44,779 nucleotides of DNA, taken from NCBI GenBank assembly GCA_030596125.1, contig JAUVKT010000013.1, forward strand, positions 1 to 44,779, in the 5' to 3' direction. This document shows positions 19,444 through 28,480 of this stretch, piece by piece. Both the position numbers and the translations under genes were made by a program. Numbering within the stretch: the first letter of the stretch is position 1; every line of letters starts with the position of its first letter. The notes below the pieces were generated by a model. It made no database searches, had not been told where the DNA came from, and worked only from the letters and a program-made list of their open reading frames with translations. Source of the stretch: Bacteroidales bacterium. Its GTDB lineage: Bacteria > Bacteroidota > Bacteroidia > Bacteroidales > VadinHA17.

Positions 19444-20964
19444 CTAAATTAGTTCTTTCCCTGTCATCTCAACAGGCGCTTTCACTCCCATCATCTTTAA
19501 AATTGTGGGAGCCAAATCTGCCAATATTCCATCGGAGATTGACCTGTATCTGTCTGACACCAGAATGCACGGAACAGGATTTAGTGAGTGAGCTGTATTG
19601 GGTGTACCATCTTTGTTAACTGCATTATCGGCATTACCGTGATCAGCAATGATCAATATTTCATAACCATTTTTAACAGCTGCATCAACAACCTCCCCGA
19701 CACATTGATCAACCGTCGAAACGGCTTTTTCAATTGCACTGTAAACTCCCGTGTGCCCAACCATATCGCCGTTTGCAAAGTTCAGGCAGATAAAATCATG
19801 CTTCTGTGCAGCTAATTCATCAATTAAAGCATCCTTCACTTTGTAAGCACTCATCTCAGGTTGGAGATCATAAGTTGCAACCTTTGGTGATGAGACAAGG
19901 ATCCGGTATTCGTTCTCAAAGGTCTCTTCTCTCCCCCCGGAGAAAAAGAAAGTAACATGAGCATATTTTTCGGTCTCAGCAATCCTAAGCTGGGAACGAC
20001 CTGCTCCAGCCAGAATCTCGCCTAATGTATTTGTGACATTTTCCTTCTGAAATATTACATTCAGCCCTTTAAATTTTGCATCATAGGGAGTCATAGTACA
20101 AAAGTGCAGAGGCAGGGGACTCATATCATGATCGGGCATATCCTTTTGAGTAAGAACATGTGTCAGCTCTTTTGCCCTGTCGTTTCGGAAATTGAAAAAG
20201 ATAACAACATCGTTCGCCTCAATTTTTCCTATAGGTTCACCATCTGCACCGGTCACAACTACCGGCTTAATAAATTCATCGGTAATTCCGTTTTCGTATG
20301 ATTTCTCTATTGCTTTAAATATATCTGTTGTCTTTTCCCCTTTACCAGAAAGCAAAAGATCGTATGCCTCCTTAATTCTTTCCCATCTTTTATCCCTGTC
20401 CATAGCATAATACCTGCCAACAAAAGAGGCTATCTTCCCGTTTGAATGATCCAGGTGATCTTGCAACTCCCTTAAATAACCCAGTCCGCTTTTGGGATCA
20501 GTATCCCGCCCATCACCAAACCCGTGAATAAATACATTTTCCAGACCATAATCTTTGGTAATATCACACAAAGCGTAGAGATGTTCATCAAGTGAATGCA
20601 CCCCGCCGTCTGATATAAGCCCCATAAAATGAACCTGTTTCCCATTATCACGGGCATACGAAAATGCATTCTTTAATACCAGGTTATCTGAAATATCACC
20701 CGACTTTACAGATCTGTTTATCTTTACCAGGTCCTGATACACTACCCTTCCGGCGCCTATATTCAGGTGTCCGACTTCAGAATTACCCATTTGTCCGCGA
20801 GGCAATCCAACATCTTCACCGGAAGCCAAAAGTTGCGAGTTTGGATATTTCTTGGTAAGCCTGTCCATGTTGGGAGTGGGCACCCTTGTAATTACATCGG
20901 CTACAGATCCGTCTCCTATACCCCAACCATCGAGTATCATTAATAATACCTTATTTTTATTCAT
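19444..20964 (-). CDS. gpmI: 2,3-bisphosphoglycerate-independent phosphoglycerate mutase
   Basis: Interconverts 3- and 2-phosphoglycerate in glycolysis/gluconeogenesis using two Mn ions and a phosphoserine intermediate; cytosolic. The 506-aa length is standard. Key sites: ILDGWGIGD with metal Asp12, [18 protein letters not shown] with nucleophile Ser62, [13 protein letters not shown] near 126-138, [12 protein letters not shown] near 181-192, [11 protein letters not shown] near 258-268, and late NGDMVGHTG and ADHGNAD metal motifs. First gene of a leftward group with the DUF3109-type and dipeptidase genes. A -7-type element and a strong hairpin lie upstream. Confidence 0.97.
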   Translation of the reverse strand: MNKNKVLLMILDGWGIGDGSVADVITRVPTPNMDRLTKKYPNSQLLASGEDVGLPRGQMGNSEVGHLNIGAGRVVYQDLVKINRSVKSGDISDNLVLKNAFSYARDNGKQVHFMGLISDGGVHSLDEHLYALCDITKDYGLENVFIHGFGDGRDTDPKSGLGYLRELQDHLDHSNGKIASFVGRYYAMDRDKRWERIKEAYDLLLSGKGEKTTDIFKAIEKSYENGITDEFIKPVVVTGADGEPIGKIEANDVVIFFNFRNDRAKELTHVLTQKDMPDHDMSPLPLHFCTMTPYDAKFKGLNVIFQKENVTNTLGEILAGAGRSQLRIAETEKYAHVTFFFSGGREETFENEYRILVSSPKVATYDLQPEMSAYKVKDALIDELAAQKHDFICLNFANGDMVGHTGVYSAIEKAVSTVDQCVGEVVDAAVKNGYEILIIADHGNADNAVNKDGTPNTAHSLNPVPCILVSDRYRSISDGILADLAPTILKMMGVKAPVEMTGKELI

Positions 20965-20994
20965 TTTATTATCTATAAATATGAGTACTAAACA

Positions 20995-21031
20995 AGATTC
21001 ATATCAACAGCATAAATGTTGATATGAATCT
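20995..21031 (-). terminator. Perfect 15-bp hairpin after the large secreted-protein gene
   Basis: AGATTCATATCAACA (20995-21009) is perfectly inverted at 21017-21031 around GCATAAA. It starts 45 bp past the stop of the 1686-aa gene and is followed leftwards by TTGTTTAG, so it fits a terminator for the long operon. It also overlaps the expected gpmI transcription start, so an operator role is the alternative. Confidence 0.62.
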
Positions 21032-21032
21032 G

Positions 21033-21040
21033 CAAAGTTA
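21033..21040 (-). promoter_or_regulatory. Possible -7 element for gpmI
   Basis: The minus strand reads TAACTTTG, matching TAnnTTTG, but no TTTG stands 19-21 nt upstream. A start here would place the 15-bp hairpin at the 5' end of the gpmI message. Confidence 0.35.
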
Positions 21041-21075
21041 ATAAATTTTACCTTATGGGGTCTCCCCGAAATTTG

Positions 21076-24000
21076 CTATCTGCCTGCTATAATCAGTTTT
21101 CTGAAACCTGCCGGTCTCCCATTAGTATACAACCTTAAAACATATAGTCCGTTTGGAAGCTCAAGGTCAGTAATTTCAACAGAGGTAACATCTCCTGGAA
21201 TCTCAACAGATTTAACTACATATCCGGCATAATTATGAATATCAAGTCTGCCGTTTTCAGATATTTCTTCTTTAAAATTCAGAGTTATATAGTCAGATGC
21301 AGGATTCGGATAGACCATAAAATTGTTGTATTCCTTCAAGGGAATCCGGTCAAACAGACCGGTTACAATATCAAGCTCCAATGTAGTGGCTGTCTGGTAA
21401 ACCTCTCTCGTAGCATTATTCTGCAGGAAGAAAATAATTTCAATATCACCGGCATCATAAATATTCTCAATAATCCATGTCTGTTCACCAATATCCACCA
21501 CATCATCTGCGCTCCAGCTCTTTTTAAGATCTATACCACCAGAATTGGGGATCATCTTCTTAAATACATTATAGAAAAGTTCCTCCCCGTTTGGTCCGCT
21601 CACATTAGCTACCTCTTTTTCCACCACAGCGATATAGAGGGTAAGATTTTCTGCTTCGAGATCGGTAAGAGCAGTTACTGTACCGCTTATTGTCAGTACC
21701 TCCCCTGCTACACTCGATGAAATATCTATCCTGAACCCTGGATTTACCATACTTCTTTTATAGATATCAATTGAGTCTATTTGATTATCCGTACCGGTAT
21801 AATCATAGTAATAGGCAAACTTATTTCCTGTACCACCACCCACCAAAGAGTAGGGAGTTTGAGACAATCCGTAATAGAGTATCCTGGCACTGATATCTGC
21901 TTCGTTATCATAATAGAATTCATCGGCGCCATTAAATTTTGTATGATACTGTATATTAGCAATGTCTTCAGGGGAGCTAAAAACAACATCGTTCAGCAAC
22001 TCATTGGCATCCTTATCATCAAGATCGAAATAGGATGTAAAATGTTCAAGAAGCACTTTGCGGGATCTGCTGCCTATCCAAATATTGTCAAATGCAAATC
22101 CATCATTACTATTTGATGTACCATCAGAAGCATAGATTAGTCTTAGTTTAACATCCTGCCTGCCTTTAAGGATATCCAGCCTGTTGCGCGATGTCATCCA
22201 TCCGGTATCCTGTTCTGCTATTGAGGTCCACCCAACCGTATTACCTCCGGGGGCACTGTTTATTTGAAATGAATTATACCAGTCAATCCCATTTTCAAGT
22301 GTACCAAGCAGTTTCCACTCATTAGTGTCACCAAGTTTGTACTGCAAAGAAGCCCCGTCACGATTCTTATCAAACCGTTTCCAGATATCAAGCTGAATCA
22401 TAGGCCTTTCAATGCTTGTAAAGTCAAAACAGGGACCTTCGATTGAATATCCACCAGACTCCTGATTATTTATGTCAAAGTTTGTATACCACGCATTCAC
22501 ACCTGAAGAGGCACTATTTATCACATCACGATCGGGTAAACCGAATGACCAAAGATTAACAAGCTCATCCCTGGAAGGCACCCAACCATTGGTTCCTGTT
22601 TCAAAGTCTTCAAAATAGGAATCAGATTGCAGAACAACTGTTGGTCTGATAAATATCTCTTTAGTGATTGTATCATAACATCCGTCATAATTTGTGAAAA
22701 CTACAAGCTCGGCATCGAAAGTTCCTACGGCTAACTTGGGATACTTTACTGCATCCCCGCTGAGAGGAGGCTTACCATCAAAAAAGTTCCAGCTATAACC
22801 AGATACAGGTGTTGATGATGTAGTAGTAGAAAAAATATGAAGTGAATCATCCGGCAGGTAACAATCACCCTGCCATGAAAAATCTGCTTTTGGCCTTACA
22901 CCCAGATCTATAGTTTGTATAAGATCATCAACACATCCGTTTATAGTCTCTGTAGTCAATTCAACTATCCTTGGACCATATGTCAGGTAGAGATGTCCGG
23001 GATTCTCTTCATTGCTTTCGTTATAACTACTTCCCGGGTCACCAAACTTCCACGACCAGGTAGCAATAACATCGTCAGAAACTGACGTGTTTATAAATTT
23101 AGTTGTATCGGATGAGTCATCAATGCATACATCCTCTAACAAAAATGATACCGAAGGGGCAGGATGAATAATAATCGGGACAGTTACGGAAACTGAACAG
23201 CCTGTCAGAATGTTCAGATAGGTATATGATACATCCTGAGGACCCAGTCCTGATGAGGGAACCAGCAGATTACCGCTAACAGGGCCTGTAAATATTCCTC
23301 CCTCCCTGTTAGTAAATAATTCAAACGGGGATTGATTATTACAAAACTCCGACAGTGTGTTAAGATTATTGATTATCACGATGCCAATAGAGTCGATATA
23401 AACTGTCTTTGAAATTGTATAGTCAACGCCATCCCAAACATATTCAAACCATACGGTATCATATTCAGCTCCGACATCCGGAATATAATAGTCTGCACCA
23501 GTTGGAGCTGTATGAGTGATTCCTCCTTTTGTATTGGTGAATCCCGCAATTGTTACACCGGCGGGAAGCCCGGTTGCAATTATACTATAGGTAGTATCGT
23601 TGTAACAAATCACACCCGGAAGTGATTCAATTATTCCTTCTGCCTGTCTTACAAGTGTATTATTTGTTGTCGTTTCATAGCAACCATTACTATCGGTAAT
23701 AGAATACCTTATTTCGTGACTGCCAACACCTGCAAGATCAGGGTAAAAGTCAGATTCTGCAATCCCCGGCCCGGTGAATGTTCCTCCTGGTGTAACAGGA
23801 ATAAGAAGCGCGGGATCTCCTTCCAGGTTATATGTTGGATCTATCGAGAATCCGGGCTCCGGCAGTTCATTAATAGTCACAAATTCTGTCAATATCTTAC
23901 TATAACAACCATGCGGAGACCTGTATTGAAAAGTTATGGGATAGGTACTATCTGCTGCAACCATGGTTGGATTAAGTACTGCAGAAGTTGCAGATTTATC

Positions 24001-26136
24001 GGTTAGCATATCCCCTGTCCAGGTAGCTGTTCCTCCGGCAGGGTATATACTATCTACAGTAATAAACCGGGCTGCAGCATCTGTACAATACTGAGTTTCA
24101 AGATTTTGAAAGACAGGGTTTGTTCCTACAGAGTCAATAACAAAACCTTTATCAATAACAATTATTGATGAATCTCTTTTATAGGAAAAATAAATACTGT
24201 CGGCAGAATTCCCTGGTCCGAAAATTGCCGGATCAATAATAATCGTAGTATCATTCAATAAACCGGTTTGCGCCAGAGGATTCGTAAGAAAAAATGTTGG
24301 TTCAAAAGCATCAACCGGAAGGTTTCTTACTATAATTGTATCTTCTCCGTTATCATAACAATAAACACTTTTTAAACTTTCAAAATAAGTCTCAATAGGC
24401 TTAACAATAACTGTATCGGTTACCTCCTGAACACAGGTGTGTCCGGAAAAAGAGAGTATCAGAAGATAATCTAAGTAGAACGGACTATCATCAGGATTTA
24501 CAGAAGATGGATCAAACTGATCAACAGTTACACCTGTTCCGCTAAAAACTCCTCCCGGGGGTCCGGCTATAAGAGTAAAGGGGTCATCAACAACACTTAC
24601 GTTATCCGTTAAAATATCAAATGTAACCAGCGAATCGCTGAGTGCTTCCACTCCAACCACAGGAGTTTTATTGGAAGAAACAGGTGTTATGCCGAATTTT
24701 ATCTGCGCCCCTTCATCAGCTAATGTTAATGTATAATTAATAGCTGTACCAACTTCAACACCATCCCTATACCATTTATAAATAGAGGTTCCCTCCTTTT
24801 TTCCATAAGTGTATGTATAATTCCCTGTTAGAACCTCAGATGTTAATCTTGTACCTGAAATACAGACATCAGATGCAACAGGAACTCCCGGTGCAGGTAC
24901 AGATGCAGTAGCAGCACTTGCTGCCGGGTCCCCTTCAAGAGGATAGCCCGTAGTAGTTACAGGTATCACCTCAAAAGTTAATACGCTCCCTATATCATCA
25001 AAGGTAACAGTGTAAACAAGGGCGTCAGCCCCGGAAATTATCTCAGCATCCCTGTACCACCGGTATATCGATGTTTCTTCAACATCTCCATCGACATCAG
25101 AATAAGAATAGGATGCAGTAAGATCATCACCTACCTCTGGTGTCATATTATCAATTAACACTGCACTTGCAACAGGAGCTGAATTAATAGTACCATGAGC
25201 AGAGGTCCAAATCTGAACTCCATCGGCTACCCCGGTTTGAGCAATCGGTTTAACACTAAAGAAAATATACTTACCCTGGTCTGATGACCTTACTTTATAT
25301 GCAGCTTCAGTCTCACCGAAAACAACAGATGCATCACCAACTGATGTTGTTAACCCGACTAACCAGGAAAATTCCGAAGCTCCCTCAAAATCACCATCTG
25401 CATCACTATAATCATAATCACCAATAAGCACATCATCTACGAAGTTGCCTCCGGATATGGTTTCATTCGATGCTACAGGAGCAACATTTGCAACTACAGG
25501 GCCATGAGCGCTACTCCACGCAAAAATACCGTCTGTGGTACCCGTTGCAGCGATAGGTTGTACCCCAAAGAAAAAATACTTATCCTCGTCGGAGGACTGT
25601 ATCTCGTAGGTTTGAGAATTTGCTGAAGGAATATCAACTGCATCTCCAAAACTTGTTGTAGTACTGATTCTCCATTGATAATTAGAGGTGCCCTCCAGAT
25701 CATTATCAGCATCGTAATAATTATATGTTGCTGAAATAATATCTCCTACGTTTAACCCGCCTGATATTACTGCATTCGATGCTACCGGAGCACTGTTTGC
25801 GATCACAATGGCACTAACCGCACTCCATGCAGTATCGTAAACAGCCAAATCCACTAAATCCACCCTAAGCAGTAATCTATGCCCAATATCTGCTGAAACA
25901 ATAGTATAATCTTCAGTGGTTGCCAGATCAATCGTATCCTGATCAGGAGCCGCATCCACAATACGCATCCATAGGAACCCAAATGTTGGATTATTTAGAT
26001 TTTTTGCCGTATAGCTAGACTGTACAGTCTTTCCTTCAGTCAATACTCCTACAATTGATGCATCGTTGACTTCCTGTGCACTTACTGTTAAACCCAGAAG
26101 CAATATTAGCAGGCAGCTATTTAATATTCGTTTCAT
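21076..26136 (-). CDS. Large secreted PKD/Ig-like protein with T9SS sorting domain
   Basis: A 1686-aa surface or secreted protein. Signal peptide about residues 1-20 (LGLTVSAQ). Residues about 22-500 hold five Ig-like units of about 100 aa with the pattern APVAS..I.G...VGD.L...Y.Y.D.DGD.EG.S.Y.W. Residues about 500-985 hold Cys-containing SprB-like modules with GG.FSGTG-type turns. Two PKD domains (about 990-1160: WSWKFGD, YSWNFFDG) follow, then a jelly-roll opening FEDFETGTNGW (about 1172). About 1357-1440 resembles the thioredoxin-like Omp28 fold but lacks CxxC. The last 85 residues are a T9SS sorting domain (YPNPASDYITL ... GLYVLRLYTNG ... FRKLIIAGR). Last gene of a six-gene run, 36 bp after a lipoprotein gene. 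Adhesin or surface filament is plausible; no enzyme site is seen. Confidence 0.88.
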   Translation of the reverse strand: MKRILNSCLLILLLGLTVSAQEVNDASIVGVLTEGKTVQSSYTAKNLNNPTFGFLWMRIVDAAPDQDTIDLATTEDYTIVSADIGHRLLLRVDLVDLAVYDTAWSAVSAIVIANSAPVASNAVISGGLNVGDIISATYNYYDADNDLEGTSNYQWRISTTTSFGDAVDIPSANSQTYEIQSSDEDKYFFFGVQPIAATGTTDGIFAWSSAHGPVVANVAPVASNETISGGNFVDDVLIGDYDYSDADGDFEGASEFSWLVGLTTSVGDASVVFGETEAAYKVRSSDQGKYIFFSVKPIAQTGVADGVQIWTSAHGTINSAPVASAVLIDNMTPEVGDDLTASYSYSDVDGDVEETSIYRWYRDAEIISGADALVYTVTFDDIGSVLTFEVIPVTTTGYPLEGDPAASAATASVPAPGVPVASDVCISGTRLTSEVLTGNYTYTYGKKEGTSIYKWYRDGVEVGTAINYTLTLADEGAQIKFGITPVSSNKTPVVGVEALSDSLVTFDILTDNVSVVDDPFTLIAGPPGGVFSGTGVTVDQFDPSSVNPDDSPFYLDYLLILSFSGHTCVQEVTDTVIVKPIETYFESLKSVYCYDNGEDTIIVRNLPVDAFEPTFFLTNPLAQTGLLNDTTIIIDPAIFGPGNSADSIYFSYKRDSSIIVIDKGFVIDSVGTNPVFQNLETQYCTDAAARFITVDSIYPAGGTATWTGDMLTDKSATSAVLNPTMVAADSTYPITFQYRSPHGCYSKILTEFVTINELPEPGFSIDPTYNLEGDPALLIPVTPGGTFTGPGIAESDFYPDLAGVGSHEIRYSITDSNGCYETTTNNTLVRQAEGIIESLPGVICYNDTTYSIIATGLPAGVTIAGFTNTKGGITHTAPTGADYYIPDVGAEYDTVWFEYVWDGVDYTISKTVYIDSIGIVIINNLNTLSEFCNNQSPFELFTNREGGIFTGPVSGNLLVPSSGLGPQDVSYTYLNILTGCSVSVTVPIIIHPAPSVSFLLEDVCIDDSSDTTKFINTSVSDDVIATWSWKFGDPGSSYNESNEENPGHLYLTYGPRIVELTTETINGCVDDLIQTIDLGVRPKADFSWQGDCYLPDDSLHIFSTTTSSTPVSGYSWNFFDGKPPLSGDAVKYPKLAVGTFDAELVVFTNYDGCYDTITKEIFIRPTVVLQSDSYFEDFETGTNGWVPSRDELVNLWSFGLPDRDVINSASSGVNAWYTNFDINNQESGGYSIEGPCFDFTSIERPMIQLDIWKRFDKNRDGASLQYKLGDTNEWKLLGTLENGIDWYNSFQINSAPGGNTVGWTSIAEQDTGWMTSRNRLDILKGRQDVKLRLIYASDGTSNSNDGFAFDNIWIGSRSRKVLLEHFTSYFDLDDKDANELLNDVVFSSPEDIANIQYHTKFNGADEFYYDNEADISARILYYGLSQTPYSLVGGGTGNKFAYYYDYTGTDNQIDSIDIYKRSMVNPGFRIDISSSVAGEVLTISGTVTALTDLEAENLTLYIAVVEKEVANVSGPNGEELFYNVFKKMIPNSGGIDLKKSWSADDVVDIGEQTWIIENIYDAGDIEIIFFLQNNATREVYQTATTLELDIVTGLFDRIPLKEYNNFMVYPNPASDYITLNFKEEISENGRLDIHNYAGYVVKSVEIPGDVTSVEITDLELPNGLYVLRLYTNGRPAGFRKLIIAGR

Positions 26137-26172
26137 CAGGAATAATTTTTTAATGGGTTACCATAAATATTA

Positions 26173-27429
26173 TCAGAATAGCGCCACCGGAGGCGCGAAT
26201 TTATAAAGACATATCATTGAATTATTTTCAATGATGTCTGTTCCAATTGCAACAATATTCCCCATATAGTCAACTATCACATCATTAGCTATCTGGCTTC
26301 CGGTTCCGCCAGTATAATAAGGAGGGAGGTACTCTTCTCCCGATAAATTCATATAGTAAAACATCATGTTTGCCGAAGTTAAATTCCCCTTTGCTCCTGC
26401 TATAATAAAATAACCATCGGGATGAAGAGCCACTGAGTTTATGATTACTTCCTCGCCAGAGAAATTAATAGATTTATAAAATTTTTCCGGAGCAAAAATA
26501 TCTGATTCAACTTCAATAGCAATCAAGGAAGTAGTAATATCAATGGAACTCCCTCCTGCACCAATCATTAAATAGCTGTCATTCAGAGCAATAAGATCAA
26601 CTGCCGTTTCGTTCCCCGCTCCACCAAAAGACTTAAACCCCCAACTATTCCCAACGGAATTGATTCCAAATAATATTAAATTATTAAGATCCTGACCCTG
26701 ATCCGATTTATCGGTTGTTGCAAAAATCATGTAACCATCCGTTCCAATCTGCTCACAGATCTTAACTCCATAATCATTCCCTTCAAAGCCATAGGATACA
26801 GACCATAAGCTATCGCCCTGCGCATTGAGTTTAACAATAAACACATTTTGCATTCCGGAAGGATTATCAGTTCCGAATCCCACGGCAAAATTCATCATAT
26901 CGGTTGAACCCACTATCAGCAACCCCCCGTCGGCTGTTTCAATAATATCATTCCCCTCCTGGTTCCCCTGGCCACCGACTGACTTTTGCCATACCATTGT
27001 CCCGGAGGAGTTAATTTTGGACACAAAAATATCTGTATGGATAATCCCATTACTCTCACTAGTGATAACGCCAGTAGAAGCGAGGTTTCCGTCATCAAGG
27101 GCAATTATTGCTCTCCCTTCGTCAAATCCTTCAGAATCAGAGTTAAGCAAACTTAACTGGCTTCCATTATCATCCGTAATAATCACTCCAAAATCGTTAT
27201 CAGACGATTCGATGAACTGGGTTCCTGTGCCGTTATCGGTTCTTGTAATCACCTCTAACCGACCACATAAAGCATAACCTGTTGATGTAAGTGCTATAGA
27301 TGCACCCACATCATTATAGGCATCTCCATAAAGTTTTAGAATGGGATTCTCATAGCTACCTTTATCAGGGTATTTTTCACAAGATACAAGACCCGCAATA
27401 ATTATTAGAAATGGTATAATATATTTCAT
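26173..27429 (-). CDS. Lipoprotein with beta-propeller-like repeats
   Basis: A 418-aa lipoprotein: lipobox GLVSC with Cys17, then repeats of about 50 aa carrying DGG(L/Y) ... GSTD and W....GG.G.D..  patterns, for example MVWQKSVGGQGNQEGNDIIETADGG split as two segments, SLWSVSYGFEGNDYGVKI, and SWGFKSFGGAGNETAVDLI. These match the delta-60-like repeats common in Bacteroidota surface proteins and likely fold as a beta-propeller of six to eight blades. It follows the barrel gene by 3 bp and precedes the large secreted protein by 36 bp. It may be a surface or periplasmic partner for one of them; no catalytic motif is seen. Confidence 0.78.
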   Translation of the reverse strand: MKYIIPFLIIIAGLVSCEKYPDKGSYENPILKLYGDAYNDVGASIALTSTGYALCGRLEVITRTDNGTGTQFIESSDNDFGVIITDDNGSQLSLLNSDSEGFDEGRAIIALDDGNLASTGVITSESNGIIHTDIFVSKINSSGTMVWQKSVGGQGNQEGNDIIETADGGLLIVGSTDMMNFAVGFGTDNPSGMQNVFIVKLNAQGDSLWSVSYGFEGNDYGVKICEQIGTDGYMIFATTDKSDQGQDLNNLILFGINSVGNSWGFKSFGGAGNETAVDLIALNDSYLMIGAGGSSIDITTSLIAIEVESDIFAPEKFYKSINFSGEEVIINSVALHPDGYFIIAGAKGNLTSANMMFYYMNLSGEEYLPPYYTGGTGSQIANDVIVDYMGNIVAIGTDIIENNSMICLYKFAPPVALF

Positions 27430-27432
27430 CAG

Positions 27433-28455
27433 TTACTCCTCCATTCTTTCAGGTTTATAAATAATGAAAACATAGCCCATGCTTAGCCTGAGCGTATTCA
27501 GTCTGAACATATCATCGGTATAAAAATAATACCACTCCATGTTCTCAGGAATACCGGCAATAATCTGATTCTTAATTCCCATCTGTGTAGAAATATCTAT
27601 AAACGCATATCCCTTTGTCCTTTTATACTTACAACCTATCCCGGCCGCAACCATAAAATCCAGTCTGTTTCTAAGGTCAATACGGTTCACATTCTCACCG
27701 GTACGTGGAACAGGGTTATTGATATCCTTATTAATAAAGGCAGATCTCGAATCAGTGTAAAGGTTAAGTGCGACTCCTGCTCCTCCTTTAATATATGGGA
27801 TAAATGAACCATATTGTTTTGGATTGTAATAGAGTGATACAGGACTTTCAAACCTGCGTTGTTTTTCATAATATTCGACCATTCCAAAATCAAGAAAATC
27901 TTCAGTTTTCTTAAAAGACACTTCCGAATAATCAATTTCGAGACCGATCTCTAACCGATCATTCAGTTTATACCGAATATCGGCGCCTGCCTGTATGGTA
28001 AAATTATCGTTATAATAATTAATTTCACCCGGGTTACCCGATAATGACTGGCTTGTCTTACCGAGCAGGTATGTTAAATTTATCCCTCCATGAAGCCCGA
28101 AGTGAATCACAGGCTTTACAATAAATTTGTTAAAGAGATATACAAAATCGGCATGGTCGGTTGGACTGATTTCATACTCAGGATATTTCCTTAAAAACTC
28201 CATCATTGCCTTTTCAGCCATATCTGTCTTATCATCAAAAAGGTATGATCTGATAATAAGTTTATAGGCTGATAATTCTTCAGCGTCTGTAAATCCTGAT
28301 ACAAGACATTGCTCAAGCAGTGCCGGAACATCTTCGACGAGCCCGGCATTAAATTGATTCTCGGCATTCCTCAATTTTACTGCGCAATCCTGCCCGGCAA
28401 GATTTACAACAAAAACAGAACCAATAATTACCATTAATATTGGTGGTCGCAACAT
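27433..28455 (-). CDS. Outer-membrane beta-barrel with helical periplasmic N-domain
   Basis: A 340-aa exported protein. Signal peptide about 1-21 (VVNLAGQ). Residues about 22-115 are a helical, TPR-like pair of repeats (AENQFNAGLVEDVPALLEQC, then AEKAMMEFLRKYPEYEI) ending YLFNKFIVKP. From about 118 (HFGLHGGINLTYLLG) to the end there are amphipathic strands with GIEIDY, YIKGGAGVALNLY, MVAAGIGCKY and a final MGYVFIIYK, typical of an eight- or ten-strand barrel. The combination would place a helical arm in the periplasm below an outer-membrane barrel. It lies 25 bp after the nSTAND gene and 3 bp before the lipoprotein gene. It does not look like a standard PorP/SprF. Confidence 0.78.
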   Translation of the reverse strand: MLRPPILMVIIGSVFVVNLAGQDCAVKLRNAENQFNAGLVEDVPALLEQCLVSGFTDAEELSAYKLIIRSYLFDDKTDMAEKAMMEFLRKYPEYEISPTDHADFVYLFNKFIVKPVIHFGLHGGINLTYLLGKTSQSLSGNPGEINYYNDNFTIQAGADIRYKLNDRLEIGLEIDYSEVSFKKTEDFLDFGMVEYYEKQRRFESPVSLYYNPKQYGSFIPYIKGGAGVALNLYTDSRSAFINKDINNPVPRTGENVNRIDLRNRLDFMVAAGIGCKYKRTKGYAFIDISTQMGIKNQIIAGIPENMEWYYFYTDDMFRLNTLRLSMGYVFIIYKPERMEE

Positions 28456-28480
28456 AACCGGTCAGTTTAATATGTTAATA

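Noticed and set aside
26825-27277. 150-aa frame opposite the propeller lipoprotein
   Set aside because: Pro/Ser/Ile-rich shadow of a gene with a clear lipobox and repeats; no start signal of its own.
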